Assembly (NCBI GenBank): GCA_934662505.1
Contig: CAKUKE010000002.1
Location: forward strand, 124,001 to 188,000
Length of the DNA: 64,000 nt
Origin: an uncultured Clostridia bacterium
GTDB taxonomy: Bacteria; Bacillota; Clostridia; Christensenellales; Aristaeellaceae
Direction of reading: 5' to 3'
Below, piece after piece: positions 56,705-64,000 of this stretch; position 1 is the stretch's first letter, and every line of letters begins with the position of its first letter. The notes below the pieces were generated by a model. The model was not told the origin of the DNA, searched no databases, and saw nothing but the letters and a program-made list of their open reading frames with translations. Position numbers and translations under genes: made by a program.

Positions 56705-58786
56705 TCACTCCTTGACTTTCATGTTCAGCGTCGTATGACGTACCGGCTTATCCAGCAGCATCAGCAGCGAGGGCAGGAAGAAAATGACGCAGCCGACGCT
56801 GACCAGCGCGCCGCGAGCCATGAGCATACACATGGAACGGATGATGTCCATGTCCGAGTAGACGGCAACGCCGAAGGTGGCGGCAAACAGTCCCATGCCG
56901 CTGACCACAATGGAGGGCAGGGATACGGACAGCGCGGTGGTCACGGCTTCCTTTTTGCTCCTGCCGGCGACCCGCTCCGCCTTGTAGCGGGTGGTCATCA
57001 GAATGGCATAGTCCACCGTTGCGCCCAGCTGAATGGTGGAAATGCAGATGGGAGCGATGAACGGCAGCGACTGTCCCAAATAGTGAGGGAGTCCCAGATT
57101 GATGAAGATGGCCAGTTCAATGACCGAAATCAGGATGACCGGGAGCGTCAGGCTCTTTTCGACCAGAAGGATAATGACAAAGATGGCGATAATGGAAATG
57201 GCGTTCACCACCTGGAAATCATGGTTGGTGGTTTCGATCATGTCCTTCATGCAGGACGCTTCGCCGATCAGCATGCCGGAAGGGTCGTATTTTTTCAGGA
57301 TGGCGTTCAGCGCGGTCAACTGGTCGTTCACCTTGTCGCTTGCAACCTTGTATTCCGAATTGATGAGGATCAGTTCCCATCTGTCGCTCTTTAAGATCTC
57401 CGTTACGCTTTCCGGCAGCACTTCCTCCGGAACCAGACTGCCTACCACACTTTCAAGGGAGAGGACATACTTGACCCCGTCCACTTCCTTCATTTCCCGG
57501 AGCATATTGCGCAGATCGCGTCCGGGCAGCTTGGCGTCGGCAAGCACCATGTGGGTGGAAGAAATGTCAAAATGCTCGGACAGCTTGCTGCTGGCGATGA
57601 CGCTTTCAATGTCATCCGGCAGGCATTGCCCCATGTCGTAGTAGGCTTCGCTGTTCGTCTTGTCATAACCCATGTAGGCGGGTGCGATCAGCAGCGCAAA
57701 GACGATCAGGAAAATGGGGAAGCGACGGGTGACAAAATCGGCGAAGCCATCCGCGCGGCGGATGAGCGCCTTGTGCCGTGTTTTCTGCAGCGGGCGATCC
57801 AGCAGCAGAATGAGCGCGGGGAGAACCGTGACGCAGCCAATGACGCCAATGAGCACGCCTTTTGCCATGACGATGCCCAGATCGCGCCCCATGGTGAAGG
57901 TCATGAAGCACAGCGCGATAAATCCGGCAATGGTGGTGATGGAACTGCCCAGCACCGAGGTGAAGGTAGCGTGGATGGCCTGCGCCATGGCTTCGTTTCG
58001 ATCCTCCAGCGCCTCACGCTTTTCATTGTAGCTGTGCCAGAGGAAAATGGAATAGTCCATGGTGACCGCCAACTGAAGCACGGCAGAAAGCGCTTTGGTA
58101 ATGTAGGAGATTTCTCCGATGAAATAATTGGTGCCCATGTTCAGCACGATGCAGATGCCGATGCTGGCCAGAAACACGAAGGGGATGAGCCAGCTGTCCA
58201 AAAAGAGCATCATGGCGGCGCAGGCGCACAGCACGGCAAGGCCTACATAGATGGGTTCTTCACGCTCGCACAGATCTTTCAGATCCGTTACCAGCGCGGA
58301 CATGCCGGAGACAAAGCACTGCTTGCCTGCGATGCCGCGTATTTCGCGGATCGCGTCCATGGTCACATCTGCGGAGGTGGCGCTGTCGAAGAATACGGCC
58401 AGCAGGGTCGCATTGCCGTCGTTGAATTCGTTGTAGATGCTGTCGGGCAGCACTTCCATGGGAATGGAAAGATCGGCCAGACTGTCATACCATACCACCG
58501 TGTCCACGTGCGCTACGGCGGCGATCTTATCTTTCAGGGCGGATACGTCTCTGGCAGGCATGTCCTCTACGACGACCAGCGAAAACGCACCCTTCCCGAA
58601 GTCGGCCATCAGCTCGTTCTGACCGATGACGGTATCCATATCGTCAGGCAGGTAATCCAGCATGTCGTAATTGATGCGCGTAGCGGCCATTCCCATCAGG
58701 GAAGGAATCATCAGCAGCAGACTGACGATCAGAATCGCAACGCGGTGTTTCACCACGAACTTTGAAAAACGCATGGGTGACATCAT
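56705..58786 (-). CDS. RND superfamily (MMPL-type) exporter
   Basis: 693-residue membrane protein with two repeats, each a helix, a large extracytoplasmic loop and five helices. Helix 1 is HRVAILIVSLLLMIPSLMGM; the first helix bundle includes LQLAVTMDYSIFLWHSY and the second QLGATVDYAILMTTRYKAE. The conserved Asp-Tyr pairs in TMDY and TVDY are the proton-relay positions. It likely exports lipids or hydrophobic drugs. The start at 58786 overlaps the upstream stop (ATGA). Operon order is DUF308 protein, this exporter, coiled-coil protein. Confidence 0.88.
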   Translation of the reverse strand: MMSPMRFSKFVVKHRVAILIVSLLLMIPSLMGMAATRINYDMLDYLPDDMDTVIGQNELMADFGKGAFSLVVVEDMPARDVSALKDKIAAVAHVDTVVWYDSLADLSIPMEVLPDSIYNEFNDGNATLLAVFFDSATSADVTMDAIREIRGIAGKQCFVSGMSALVTDLKDLCEREEPIYVGLAVLCACAAMMLFLDSWLIPFVFLASIGICIVLNMGTNYFIGEISYITKALSAVLQLAVTMDYSIFLWHSYNEKREALEDRNEAMAQAIHATFTSVLGSSITTIAGFIALCFMTFTMGRDLGIVMAKGVLIGVIGCVTVLPALILLLDRPLQKTRHKALIRRADGFADFVTRRFPIFLIVFALLIAPAYMGYDKTNSEAYYDMGQCLPDDIESVIASSKLSEHFDISSTHMVLADAKLPGRDLRNMLREMKEVDGVKYVLSLESVVGSLVPEEVLPESVTEILKSDRWELILINSEYKVASDKVNDQLTALNAILKKYDPSGMLIGEASCMKDMIETTNHDFQVVNAISIIAIFVIILLVEKSLTLPVILISVIELAIFINLGLPHYLGQSLPFIAPICISTIQLGATVDYAILMTTRYKAERVAGRSKKEAVTTALSVSLPSIVVSGMGLFAATFGVAVYSDMDIIRSMCMLMARGALVSVGCVIFFLPSLLMLLDKPVRHTTLNMKVKE

Positions 58787-59385
58787 TCCACCTTTCCTTG
58801 CATATACAGTTTGCCGTCTTCCGGCGTGTCGGGGTGCTGGTGAGCGACGATCTTTACGGCGAGCAGAGCCACGCACAGATTCAGCGCACCCTCAAACAGG
58901 AAGCTGAGCCCCATCAGCGCCGTCAGCATGCCGACGCTCTGGGTGGGACGAAACGCCAGCAGCGCGCCTACGGCCACTGCGCACATGGACAGCGTCAGAA
59001 TGACCCACCACCGTGCCAGACCGAAGCGGCGGGCGTCGAGGGACATCTGGGCTTTGAACAGCCCTTCCGCCATGATCACGATGCCCGTTACCAGACAAAA
59101 GAAGGACATGGCGTCCACGGGATTGGTCAGAATCACCGTGCCGAGCAGAATCAGCAGACTTCCGAAGGCAAGGTCAAACTGAAAAGCCAGCCGGTACAGG
59201 TCTCTCGAGAAGTAGCCGATCAGCTTGACAATGCCGAACAGAATCAGCATGACGCCCGCCGCCACGCCGATGACGGATACAGACACATTTCTGTAAACGA
59301 TGAGCAGAACGCCGCCCATACAGAACAGCGCGGACATGATTATGTAGGCAAGCTTGGCGGCACGGATAGCTTTTGTGGATCGCAT
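58783..59385 (-). CDS. HdeD-like / DUF308 small membrane protein
   Basis: 200-residue protein with six predicted helices in three hairpins, for example AYIIMSALFCMGGVLLIVY and VIGVAAGVMLILFGIVKLIG. The pattern fits the DUF308/HdeD family. Molecular role unknown; here it heads the RND export operon, four bases overlapping the exporter gene. The start at 59385 follows GGGAGGTG. Confidence 0.8.
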   Translation of the reverse strand: MRSTKAIRAAKLAYIIMSALFCMGGVLLIVYRNVSVSVIGVAAGVMLILFGIVKLIGYFSRDLYRLAFQFDLAFGSLLILLGTVILTNPVDAMSFFCLVTGIVIMAEGLFKAQMSLDARRFGLARWWVILTLSMCAVAVGALLAFRPTQSVGMLTALMGLSFLFEGALNLCVALLAVKIVAHQHPDTPEDGKLYMQGKVE

Positions 59386-59433
59386 TTTTTCACCTCCCTG
59401 ATAAAACTGGAGCGTTTCCACTTCCCATGGGCG

Positions 59434-59442
59434 ATTATAGCA
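59434..59442 (-). promoter_or_regulatory. Extended -10 promoter of the RND export operon
   Basis: Minus strand TGCTATAAT; no consensus -35 at the right distance. It is a likely target of the TetR-type regulator encoded upstream. Confidence 0.5.
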
Positions 59443-59468
59443 AAGTCAACCGTGGGATAAAATGGATG

Positions 59469-59505
59469 AAAAAAGCCGCCTGTCTGAAAAACAGACAGGA
59501 CGGCC
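59469..59505 (-). terminator. Terminator of the HTH-TetR transcript
   Basis: On the minus strand CTGTCTG/CAGACAG with outer GCCG/CGGC is followed by six T residues. Confidence 0.85.
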
Positions 59506-59621
59506 GAATTGTTCAGATTTTGTACATTTGCGCCTTCTTGCCTAAAAAGGAGAAAGCATTGAAAAGCAGGGCGGACGTAAAATGCCGTTGCAGCGTTTTG
59601 ACCAATGCAGGAATGATGGAC

Positions 59622-60179
59622 TTATTGTTTTTCGCAGCGTTCCAGCACTTCAAGCAAAACGTTACTGTGAAGCGCGCATAAACGGTTCAGCTCGGGGCGA
59701 ATGTCTTCACGCAGACCGTTGTTCAGCCAGTCGGTGATCAGGCCGAAGCACCAGCAGCTGTAGCAGTGTAAAATCAGCTGACGATCTGCTGCGTTGACGG
59801 GCCGCTCCTGCGTCAGGGTGTCAAAGTAACGGGCGACAACGTAATGGCATATCTGCATCAGATACCGTTCATATACGTCCCGGTTGGCGGAATTGTAAAT
59901 ATGGAGCGCGGCGCGCCGGTATTTCAGAATGGCGGATACGGCGATATCCAGCATTTCCTCCATGGAGGATACGCTGCTGTGCTCCCGGGTCAGCTGATCC
60001 GCCTCGTCCCGCACAATGGCCTCGATGAGTGCGGGAATGTCCTCAAAATGGTAGTAAAAGGTATTTCGGTTGACGCCGCACCGATCCACAATGTCCCGGA
60101 TGGTGATCTTACTCAGCGGCCGCTCATCCAGCAATTCCAGAAAAGCATTCATGATGGCTTTGCGTGTAAAGGAAGGCAT
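59622..60179 (-). CDS. TetR/AcrR family transcriptional regulator
   Basis: 185-residue regulator. The N-terminal helix-turn-helix is FTRKAIMNAFLELLDERPLS, then ITIRDIVDRCGVNRNTFYYH with the FYYHF end typical of TetR proteins. The C-terminal ligand domain is of the type ending DWLNNGLREDIRP. It most probably represses the RND export operon that follows and responds to a transported compound; no binding site could be assigned. Start preceded by AAAGGAG; it follows a small HTH gene by 27 bases. Confidence 0.9.
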   Translation of the reverse strand: MPSFTRKAIMNAFLELLDERPLSKITIRDIVDRCGVNRNTFYYHFEDIPALIEAIVRDEADQLTREHSSVSSMEEMLDIAVSAILKYRRAALHIYNSANRDVYERYLMQICHYVVARYFDTLTQERPVNAADRQLILHCYSCWCFGLITDWLNNGLREDIRPELNRLCALHSNVLLEVLERCEKQ

Positions 60180-60206
60180 GGCTTCTCCTTTCAGCTTTTC
60201 TTTTTT

Positions 60207-60422
60207 TCAGGGAATGATGCGTACGATGTCCTCCAGCTCGCAATGGAGCGTACGGCATATTTTGACCAGCGTCTCAAGGGATACGGGCTCGCGCCGACCC
60301 ATTTTGGCAATGACGGCGGAACTGATGTGTGCGGCAGCCTGCAGATTCTTCTTTTTCATGCGGCGGTCGATCAGCATTTTCCAGAGCCGGTCATAGGAAA
60401 TCAGGGCTTCATCCTGAACCAT
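60207..60422 (-). CDS. Small helix-turn-helix protein (YozG/HTH_26 type)
   Basis: 71-residue Cro/C1-type DNA-binding protein. It reads YDRLWKMLIDRRMKKKNLQA, ISSAVIAKMGRREPVSLETL and KICRTLHCELEDIVRIIP, all of the HTH_26 family. It has its own promoter and is co-oriented with the TetR gene. Targets unknown. Confidence 0.83.
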   Translation of the reverse strand: MVQDEALISYDRLWKMLIDRRMKKKNLQAAAHISSAVIAKMGRREPVSLETLVKICRTLHCELEDIVRIIP

Positions 60423-60443
60423 TTTTCATCATCTCCGCTGTTC

Positions 60444-60472
60444 ATTATAATGTTTTTTCTTTACATTGGCAA
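60444..60472 (-). promoter_or_regulatory. Promoter of the HTH-TetR genes
   Basis: Minus strand TTGCCA and TATAAT, 17 bases apart, just upstream of the small HTH gene. Confidence 0.75.
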
Positions 60473-60525
60473 TAAAAAACAACACGATGTAAAAGAAAAA
60501 GTGAAGAAAGGCATATTTTGAACAT

Positions 60526-60553
60526 CAAAAAAAGCACGCCTTACGGCGTGCAG
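60526..60553 (-). terminator. purA terminator
   Basis: On the minus strand GCACGCC/GGCGTGC hairpin with a GTAA loop, followed by seven T residues. Confidence 0.9.
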
Positions 60554-60565
60554 GGTTTGTTTTCC

Positions 60566-61834
60566 TTATTCGCGAATGATGCATTCGTCCCGTTCCGCAC
60601 CCACGGATACGTACTGGATGCGGCAGCCGACGGCTTTTTCCAGATAGGCCACATAGTCCCGGGCAGTCTGCGGAAGGGCATCGTAGGTGCGGCACTTGGA
60701 TACATCGCCAAAACCGGGCAGGTACTCAATGACGGGTTTGGCACGGTTCAGCTTTTCACCGGTGGGGAATACGGTGGTGATTTCACCGTCCACGTCATAG
60801 GCCGTGCAGACGGGAATCCTGTCCAGATAGGACAGTACGTCCAGCTTCGTCAAAGCCAGTGCGGTCGCACCCTGCATCTTGACACCGTAGCGGGAAGCGG
60901 GAATGTCGAACGCACCTACCCGACGGGGACGCCCGGTAGCTGCGCCGTATTCACCGCCGGCAGCGCGCAGCTTTTCGCCTTCTTCACCGAACATTTCAAC
61001 GGTAAAGGGTCCCTCGCCCACGCAGGTGGAATAGGCTTTCATAATGCCTACCACATGATCCAGCTTTTCGCCGGGAATGCCCGCGCCGATGGGCGCGTAG
61101 GCGGCCAGCGTCTGAGAGGAAGAGGTGTAGGGGTAAATGCCGAAATCAATGTCGCGAAGCGCGCCCAGCTGCGCTTCAAACATGATGTTTTTGCCGTCGT
61201 GAACGGCCTGCGCAAGGTAGGCGGACACATCGGTCACATAGGGGAGAATGGCGCTGCCGTAGGTGCGCAGCCAGTCCATCATGGCGGCAGGATCAACAGG
61301 CGCATGACCGTAGCCGGTGACGGTGATGTTCTTCCACGCGACAATATCCCGTACCTTTTCTTCCAGCGCATCCAGATGGTAAAGGTCTTCCATCCGAAGC
61401 GCCTTTTTCATATATTTGTCGGCGTATACCGGTGCAATGCCGCGGCGGGTGGAACCAAACTTCTTATCGGCCAGCCGTTCTTCTTCCATGATGTCCTGCA
61501 GCTTGTGGTAAGGCATGCAGATGATGGCCTTGTCGCTGATCTTCAGGTTGGCGGGGGTGATGGAAATCCCTTTATCCGTCAGAGACTTGATTTCACCCAC
61601 CAGGTGCTCCAGATCAATGACCATGCCGTTGCCCATCACGTTGACGGTGGTTTCCCGCAGAATGCCGGAGGGAAGCAGGTTCAGCACGAACTTGCCCTTC
61701 TCGTTGACCACGGTGTGCCCCGCGTTGTTGCCGCCCTGATAGCGGCAGATCACGTTGTAATCCGAGGAAAGCAGATCCACCATACGGCCCTTTCCCTCGT
61801 CGCCCCAGTTGATTCCGACAATGGAAGTAAGCAT
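60566..61834 (-). CDS. purA: Adenylosuccinate synthetase
   Basis: 422-residue enzyme making adenylosuccinate from IMP, aspartate and GTP. The N-terminus has the GTP-binding GINWGDEGKGRMVDLL and the QGGNNAGHTVV segment. The later motifs GTTRRGIAPVYADK-like (STRRGIAPVYADKYM) and TGRPRRVGAFD are present. I use the ATG at 61834 following AAGGAGG; the frame extends upstream into purB as a shadow. It lies 16 bases after purB and completes the IMP-to-AMP branch. Confidence 0.95.
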   Translation of the reverse strand: MLTSIVGINWGDEGKGRMVDLLSSDYNVICRYQGGNNAGHTVVNEKGKFVLNLLPSGILRETTVNVMGNGMVIDLEHLVGEIKSLTDKGISITPANLKISDKAIICMPYHKLQDIMEEERLADKKFGSTRRGIAPVYADKYMKKALRMEDLYHLDALEEKVRDIVAWKNITVTGYGHAPVDPAAMMDWLRTYGSAILPYVTDVSAYLAQAVHDGKNIMFEAQLGALRDIDFGIYPYTSSSQTLAAYAPIGAGIPGEKLDHVVGIMKAYSTCVGEGPFTVEMFGEEGEKLRAAGGEYGAATGRPRRVGAFDIPASRYGVKMQGATALALTKLDVLSYLDRIPVCTAYDVDGEITTVFPTGEKLNRAKPVIEYLPGFGDVSKCRTYDALPQTARDYVAYLEKAVGCRIQYVSVGAERDECIIRE

Positions 61835-61850
61835 GTTTGTTTCTTCCTCC

Positions 61851-63284
61851 TTACACATTGATGGCGATTTGAATGGCATCGCCTGCCGGGTCGTTGTGCT
61901 GATGAACCGTTTCTCTGAGTTTGGCCACGTATCGTGCCGTCTGCTGAGCGGCCAGACCGGTAAACACGCTGTCATGAACGATTGCATCGATCTCCGCCCT
62001 TGTCAGTCCGAAAACAGGATCCGCTGCGATCATATCCAGCAGGCGGTTATCCGCGCCGTCCTGCTTGATGGCCTTGCCGGCGGCCACTGCGTGCCGACGG
62101 ATGGCCTCGTGAAGGGTCTGACGGTCGCCGCCTTTTTCGACGCAGCGCATGAGAATGTTTTCCGTCGCCATGAAGGGCATTTCTTCCATCAGGTGCTTCT
62201 GCATCATTTGCGGGTAGACGGTCAGGCCGCTGATGACGTTGATGTACAGCGACAGAATGCCGTCCGTGGCCAGAAAGGCTTCCGGAATGCTGATGCGCCG
62301 GTTGGCCGAATCATCCAGCGTACGCTCCAGCCACTGGGTTCCGGCGGTCATGGCCGGGTTCAGCGCTTCTGCAATGACAAATCTGGAAAGGGAAGAAATG
62401 CGTTCGCTGCGCATGGGGTTCCGCTTGTAGGCCATGGCGGAGGAGCCTACCTGACCGTCTTCAAAGGGCTCGTCCACTTCCTTCAGGTGAGACAGAAGGC
62501 GGATGTCGCCGGAAAACTTCTGCGCGCTCTGGGCGATGCCGGAGAGCGCGGACAGAATAAAGTAGTCCGCTTTACGGGGGTAGGTCTGACCGCTTACGCC
62601 AAAGACGCTGTCAAAGCCCATTTTTGCAGCGATTTTCTTTTCAAGCGCCTCCACTTTTTCCGCATCCCCGTCAAAAAGGGAAAGAAAGCTGGCGCCCGTG
62701 CCCGTGGTACCGCGGCACCCCAGCAGCTTCATACGGGCGAGGACAAAATCCACCTGTTCCAGATCCATTGCCAGATCCTGCGCCCACAGCGTGGCGCGCT
62801 TGCCCAGCGTGGTGGGCTGTGCCGCCTGAAAATGGGTATAGGCCAGCGTGGGCAGATTCTGATACCGTTCGGCAAAGTCGGCCAGTGCGGCAATGGCTTT
62901 CAGCAGCAAACTGCGGATGCGCCGCAGAGCATCCCGCTGCAGAATGACGTCCGTATTGTCGCCCACATAGCAGCTGGTTGCACCCAGATGGATGATGGGG
63001 CGGGCAGTGGGGCAGGCCTGTCCGTAGGCGTAGATATGCGCCATGACGTCGTGACGCACTTCTTTTTCCCGGGCGTTGGCCACCTCATAGTCGATGGGCA
63101 GAATATGCGCGCGCATTTCCTCGATCTGCTCGTCGGTAATGTGCAGCCCCAGTTCCTTTTCGCTTTCCGCCAGCGCGACCCACAGCCTGCGCCAGGTGGA
63201 AAACTTGCGGTCGTCGGAAAAAATTTCCTGCATTTCCCGGCTGGCATACCGTTTGCACAGCGGGTTTTCATACACGTCGTGCAT
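61851..63284 (-). CDS. purB: Adenylosuccinate lyase
   Basis: 477-residue lyase of the fumarase/aspartase superfamily, acting in IMP synthesis and in AMP formation. The signature loop is SSAMAYKRNPMRSERI; catalytic His is in THFQAAQPTTLGKR and the N-terminal HLGATSCYVGDN segment is typical. Complete. Followed by purA in the same direction, so the two AMP steps are co-expressed; 35 bases separate it from pyrG upstream. Confidence 0.95.
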   Translation of the reverse strand: MHDVYENPLCKRYASREMQEIFSDDRKFSTWRRLWVALAESEKELGLHITDEQIEEMRAHILPIDYEVANAREKEVRHDVMAHIYAYGQACPTARPIIHLGATSCYVGDNTDVILQRDALRRIRSLLLKAIAALADFAERYQNLPTLAYTHFQAAQPTTLGKRATLWAQDLAMDLEQVDFVLARMKLLGCRGTTGTGASFLSLFDGDAEKVEALEKKIAAKMGFDSVFGVSGQTYPRKADYFILSALSGIAQSAQKFSGDIRLLSHLKEVDEPFEDGQVGSSAMAYKRNPMRSERISSLSRFVIAEALNPAMTAGTQWLERTLDDSANRRISIPEAFLATDGILSLYINVISGLTVYPQMMQKHLMEEMPFMATENILMRCVEKGGDRQTLHEAIRRHAVAAGKAIKQDGADNRLLDMIAADPVFGLTRAEIDAIVHDSVFTGLAAQQTARYVAKLRETVHQHNDPAGDAIQIAINV

Positions 63285-63319
63285 GGAAAGAAGACGCCTC
63301 CTTTTCGGTGCGCAGGGGA

Positions 63320-64000
63320 TTACTTCTGCGCTGCGGAACGTTCAAGCGCGGCCTGAATGAACCCCTTGAACAGGGGGTGCGCTTTGTTGGGACGAGATTT
63401 GAATTCGGGATGATACTGCACCCCCACATAGAAGGGGCGGTCGGTCAACTCCACCGTTTCCACCAGACGGCCGTCAGGAGACAGACCGGAGAGCGTTAAG
63501 CCGACCTGCGTCAGCGCATCCCGGTATTCGTTGTTGAACTCGTAGCGATGACGGTGCCGTTCGGAGATTTCCCGGGCGCCGTAGCACCGTTCCATGACCG
63601 TGCCGGGCTGGATAACGCACGGATATGCGCCCAGGCGCAGGGTGCCGCCCTTGTCGATATCGGCGCTCTGACCGGGCATGAAGTCGATGACCCGATGCTT
63701 GCACAGCTCGTCAAACTCGCCTGAATGGGCGTCGACAATGCCGGCCACGTTCCGCGCATATTCGATGACGGCGATCTGCATGCCCAGACAGATGCCGAAG
63801 TAAGGAATGCGGTTTTCTCTGGCGTAGCGGGCTGCCAGCAGCATGCCGTCAATGCCCCGTCCGCCGAACCCGCCGGGCACAATGATGCCGTCCAGCCCGG
63901 AGAGCATAGTGTCCGCGGTCAGGTCGGTGATTTCCTCCGAGTTAAGCCAGTGGATGCATACCTTGGTGCCCAGTTCAAAGCCGGCGTGTCGCAGCGCTTC
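63320..64000 (-). CDS. pyrG: CTP synthase, C-terminal part (window-edge partial)
   Basis: 226 residues of the glutamine amidotransferase domain; the reading frame continues through base 64000, so the synthetase domain lies outside. It shows GIIVPGGFGGRG, the nucleophile in FGICLGMQIAVIEYARN, and the His/Glu pair in VQYHPEFKSRPNKAHPLF. It converts UTP to CTP using glutamine. It is first of the pyrG-purB-purA run visible here. Confidence 0.95.
   Translation of the reverse strand, partial: EALRHAGFELGTKVCIHWLNSEEITDLTADTMLSGLDGIIVPGGFGGRGIDGMLLAARYARENRIPYFGICLGMQIAVIEYARNVAGIVDAHSGEFDELCKHRVIDFMPGQSADIDKGGTLRLGAYPCVIQPGTVMERCYGAREISERHRHRYEFNNEYRDALTQVGLTLSGLSPDGRLVETVELTDRPFYVGVQYHPEFKSRPNKAHPLFKGFIQAALERSAAQK

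Noticed and set aside
54806..57394. A very long plus-strand open frame opposite the heptad-repeat and RND genes
   Set aside because: It is antisense to two well-supported genes, has no ribosome binding site or recognisable domain, and its His/Gly/Arg-rich composition is typical of shadows of GC-rich genes.
1..64000. CRISPR arrays, insertion sequences, rRNA or tRNA genes
   Set aside because: No regularly spaced repeats, transposase-like proteins or conserved RNA gene sequences were recognised on either strand.

Overview
The window looks like part of a Clostridia-type (Firmicutes) chromosome: fairly GC-rich, strictly anaerobic in gene content, with strong AGGAGG ribosome binding sites, TTGACA/TATAAT promoters, a T-box, a YlmH homologue, an Rnf complex and an electron-bifurcating type [FeFe]-hydrogenase. 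A gut or rumen anaerobe is the best guess. No rRNA, tRNA, CRISPR array, insertion sequence or intact prophage was seen.

Layout. 1-4.4 kb: the end of a phosphonate-type ABC importer (two PhnE permeases), then a cytosolic 5'-nucleotidase-like phosphoesterase and a MATE exporter. 4.5-11.4 kb: an AraC regulator divergent from a 2-hydroxyacid dehydrogenase, an enolase-superfamily enzyme and a sugar-type ABC importer without its own ATPase, which looks like a sugar-acid utilisation locus. 11.5-16.8 kb: housekeeping and DNA/RNA repair (trmB, mutT, rarA, a TrmH-type methylase, two tandem MGMT-family genes), a zinc-ribbon protein behind a structured leader, and an XRE regulator. 16.9-18.8 kb: a secreted two-domain protein.

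18.9-35.0 kb is an energy-metabolism island. An rnf operon on the minus strand carries its own flavinylation genes (apbE, a stand-alone FAD synthetase-type domain) and NusG-II and Gx proteins, with rnfG moved upstream of rnfC. It is divergent from a plus-strand [FeFe]-hydrogenase region: first a putative sensory hydrogenase module (DRTGG proteins, an anti-sigma-like ATPase, a hydrogenase-like protein lacking the proton-relay cysteine, a PHP protein), then hydC-ATPase-ferredoxin-hydB-hydA. Together these would couple ferredoxin, NAD(H), H2 and an ion gradient.

35-64 kb: an isolated holin/endolysin pair; a CNNM metal transporter with an attenuator-like leader; ylmH; pgi; a P-type ATPase behind a Mn2+ (yybP-ykoY) riboswitch; a cysE-cysS operon behind a tRNA-Cys T-box; ppk1 with a membrane phosphoesterase; radA; cell-envelope proteins (peptidoglycan-binding repeats, SpoIID-like, lipase-like); a TetR-linked RND/MMPL export operon; and purine/pyrimidine genes purA, purB and partial pyrG.

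The strongest non-coding signals are the Mn2+ riboswitch (43.5-43.6 kb), the T-box (45.8-46.1 kb), a long-range pairing that masks the ribosome binding site of the zinc-ribbon gene (16.2-16.3 kb), an attenuator-like leader on the CNNM gene (38.2-38.3 kb) and a nested hairpin that buries the ribosome binding site of the SpoIID-like gene (52.4 kb). All calls rest on reading the sequence and recalled family knowledge; no search or folding program was run.
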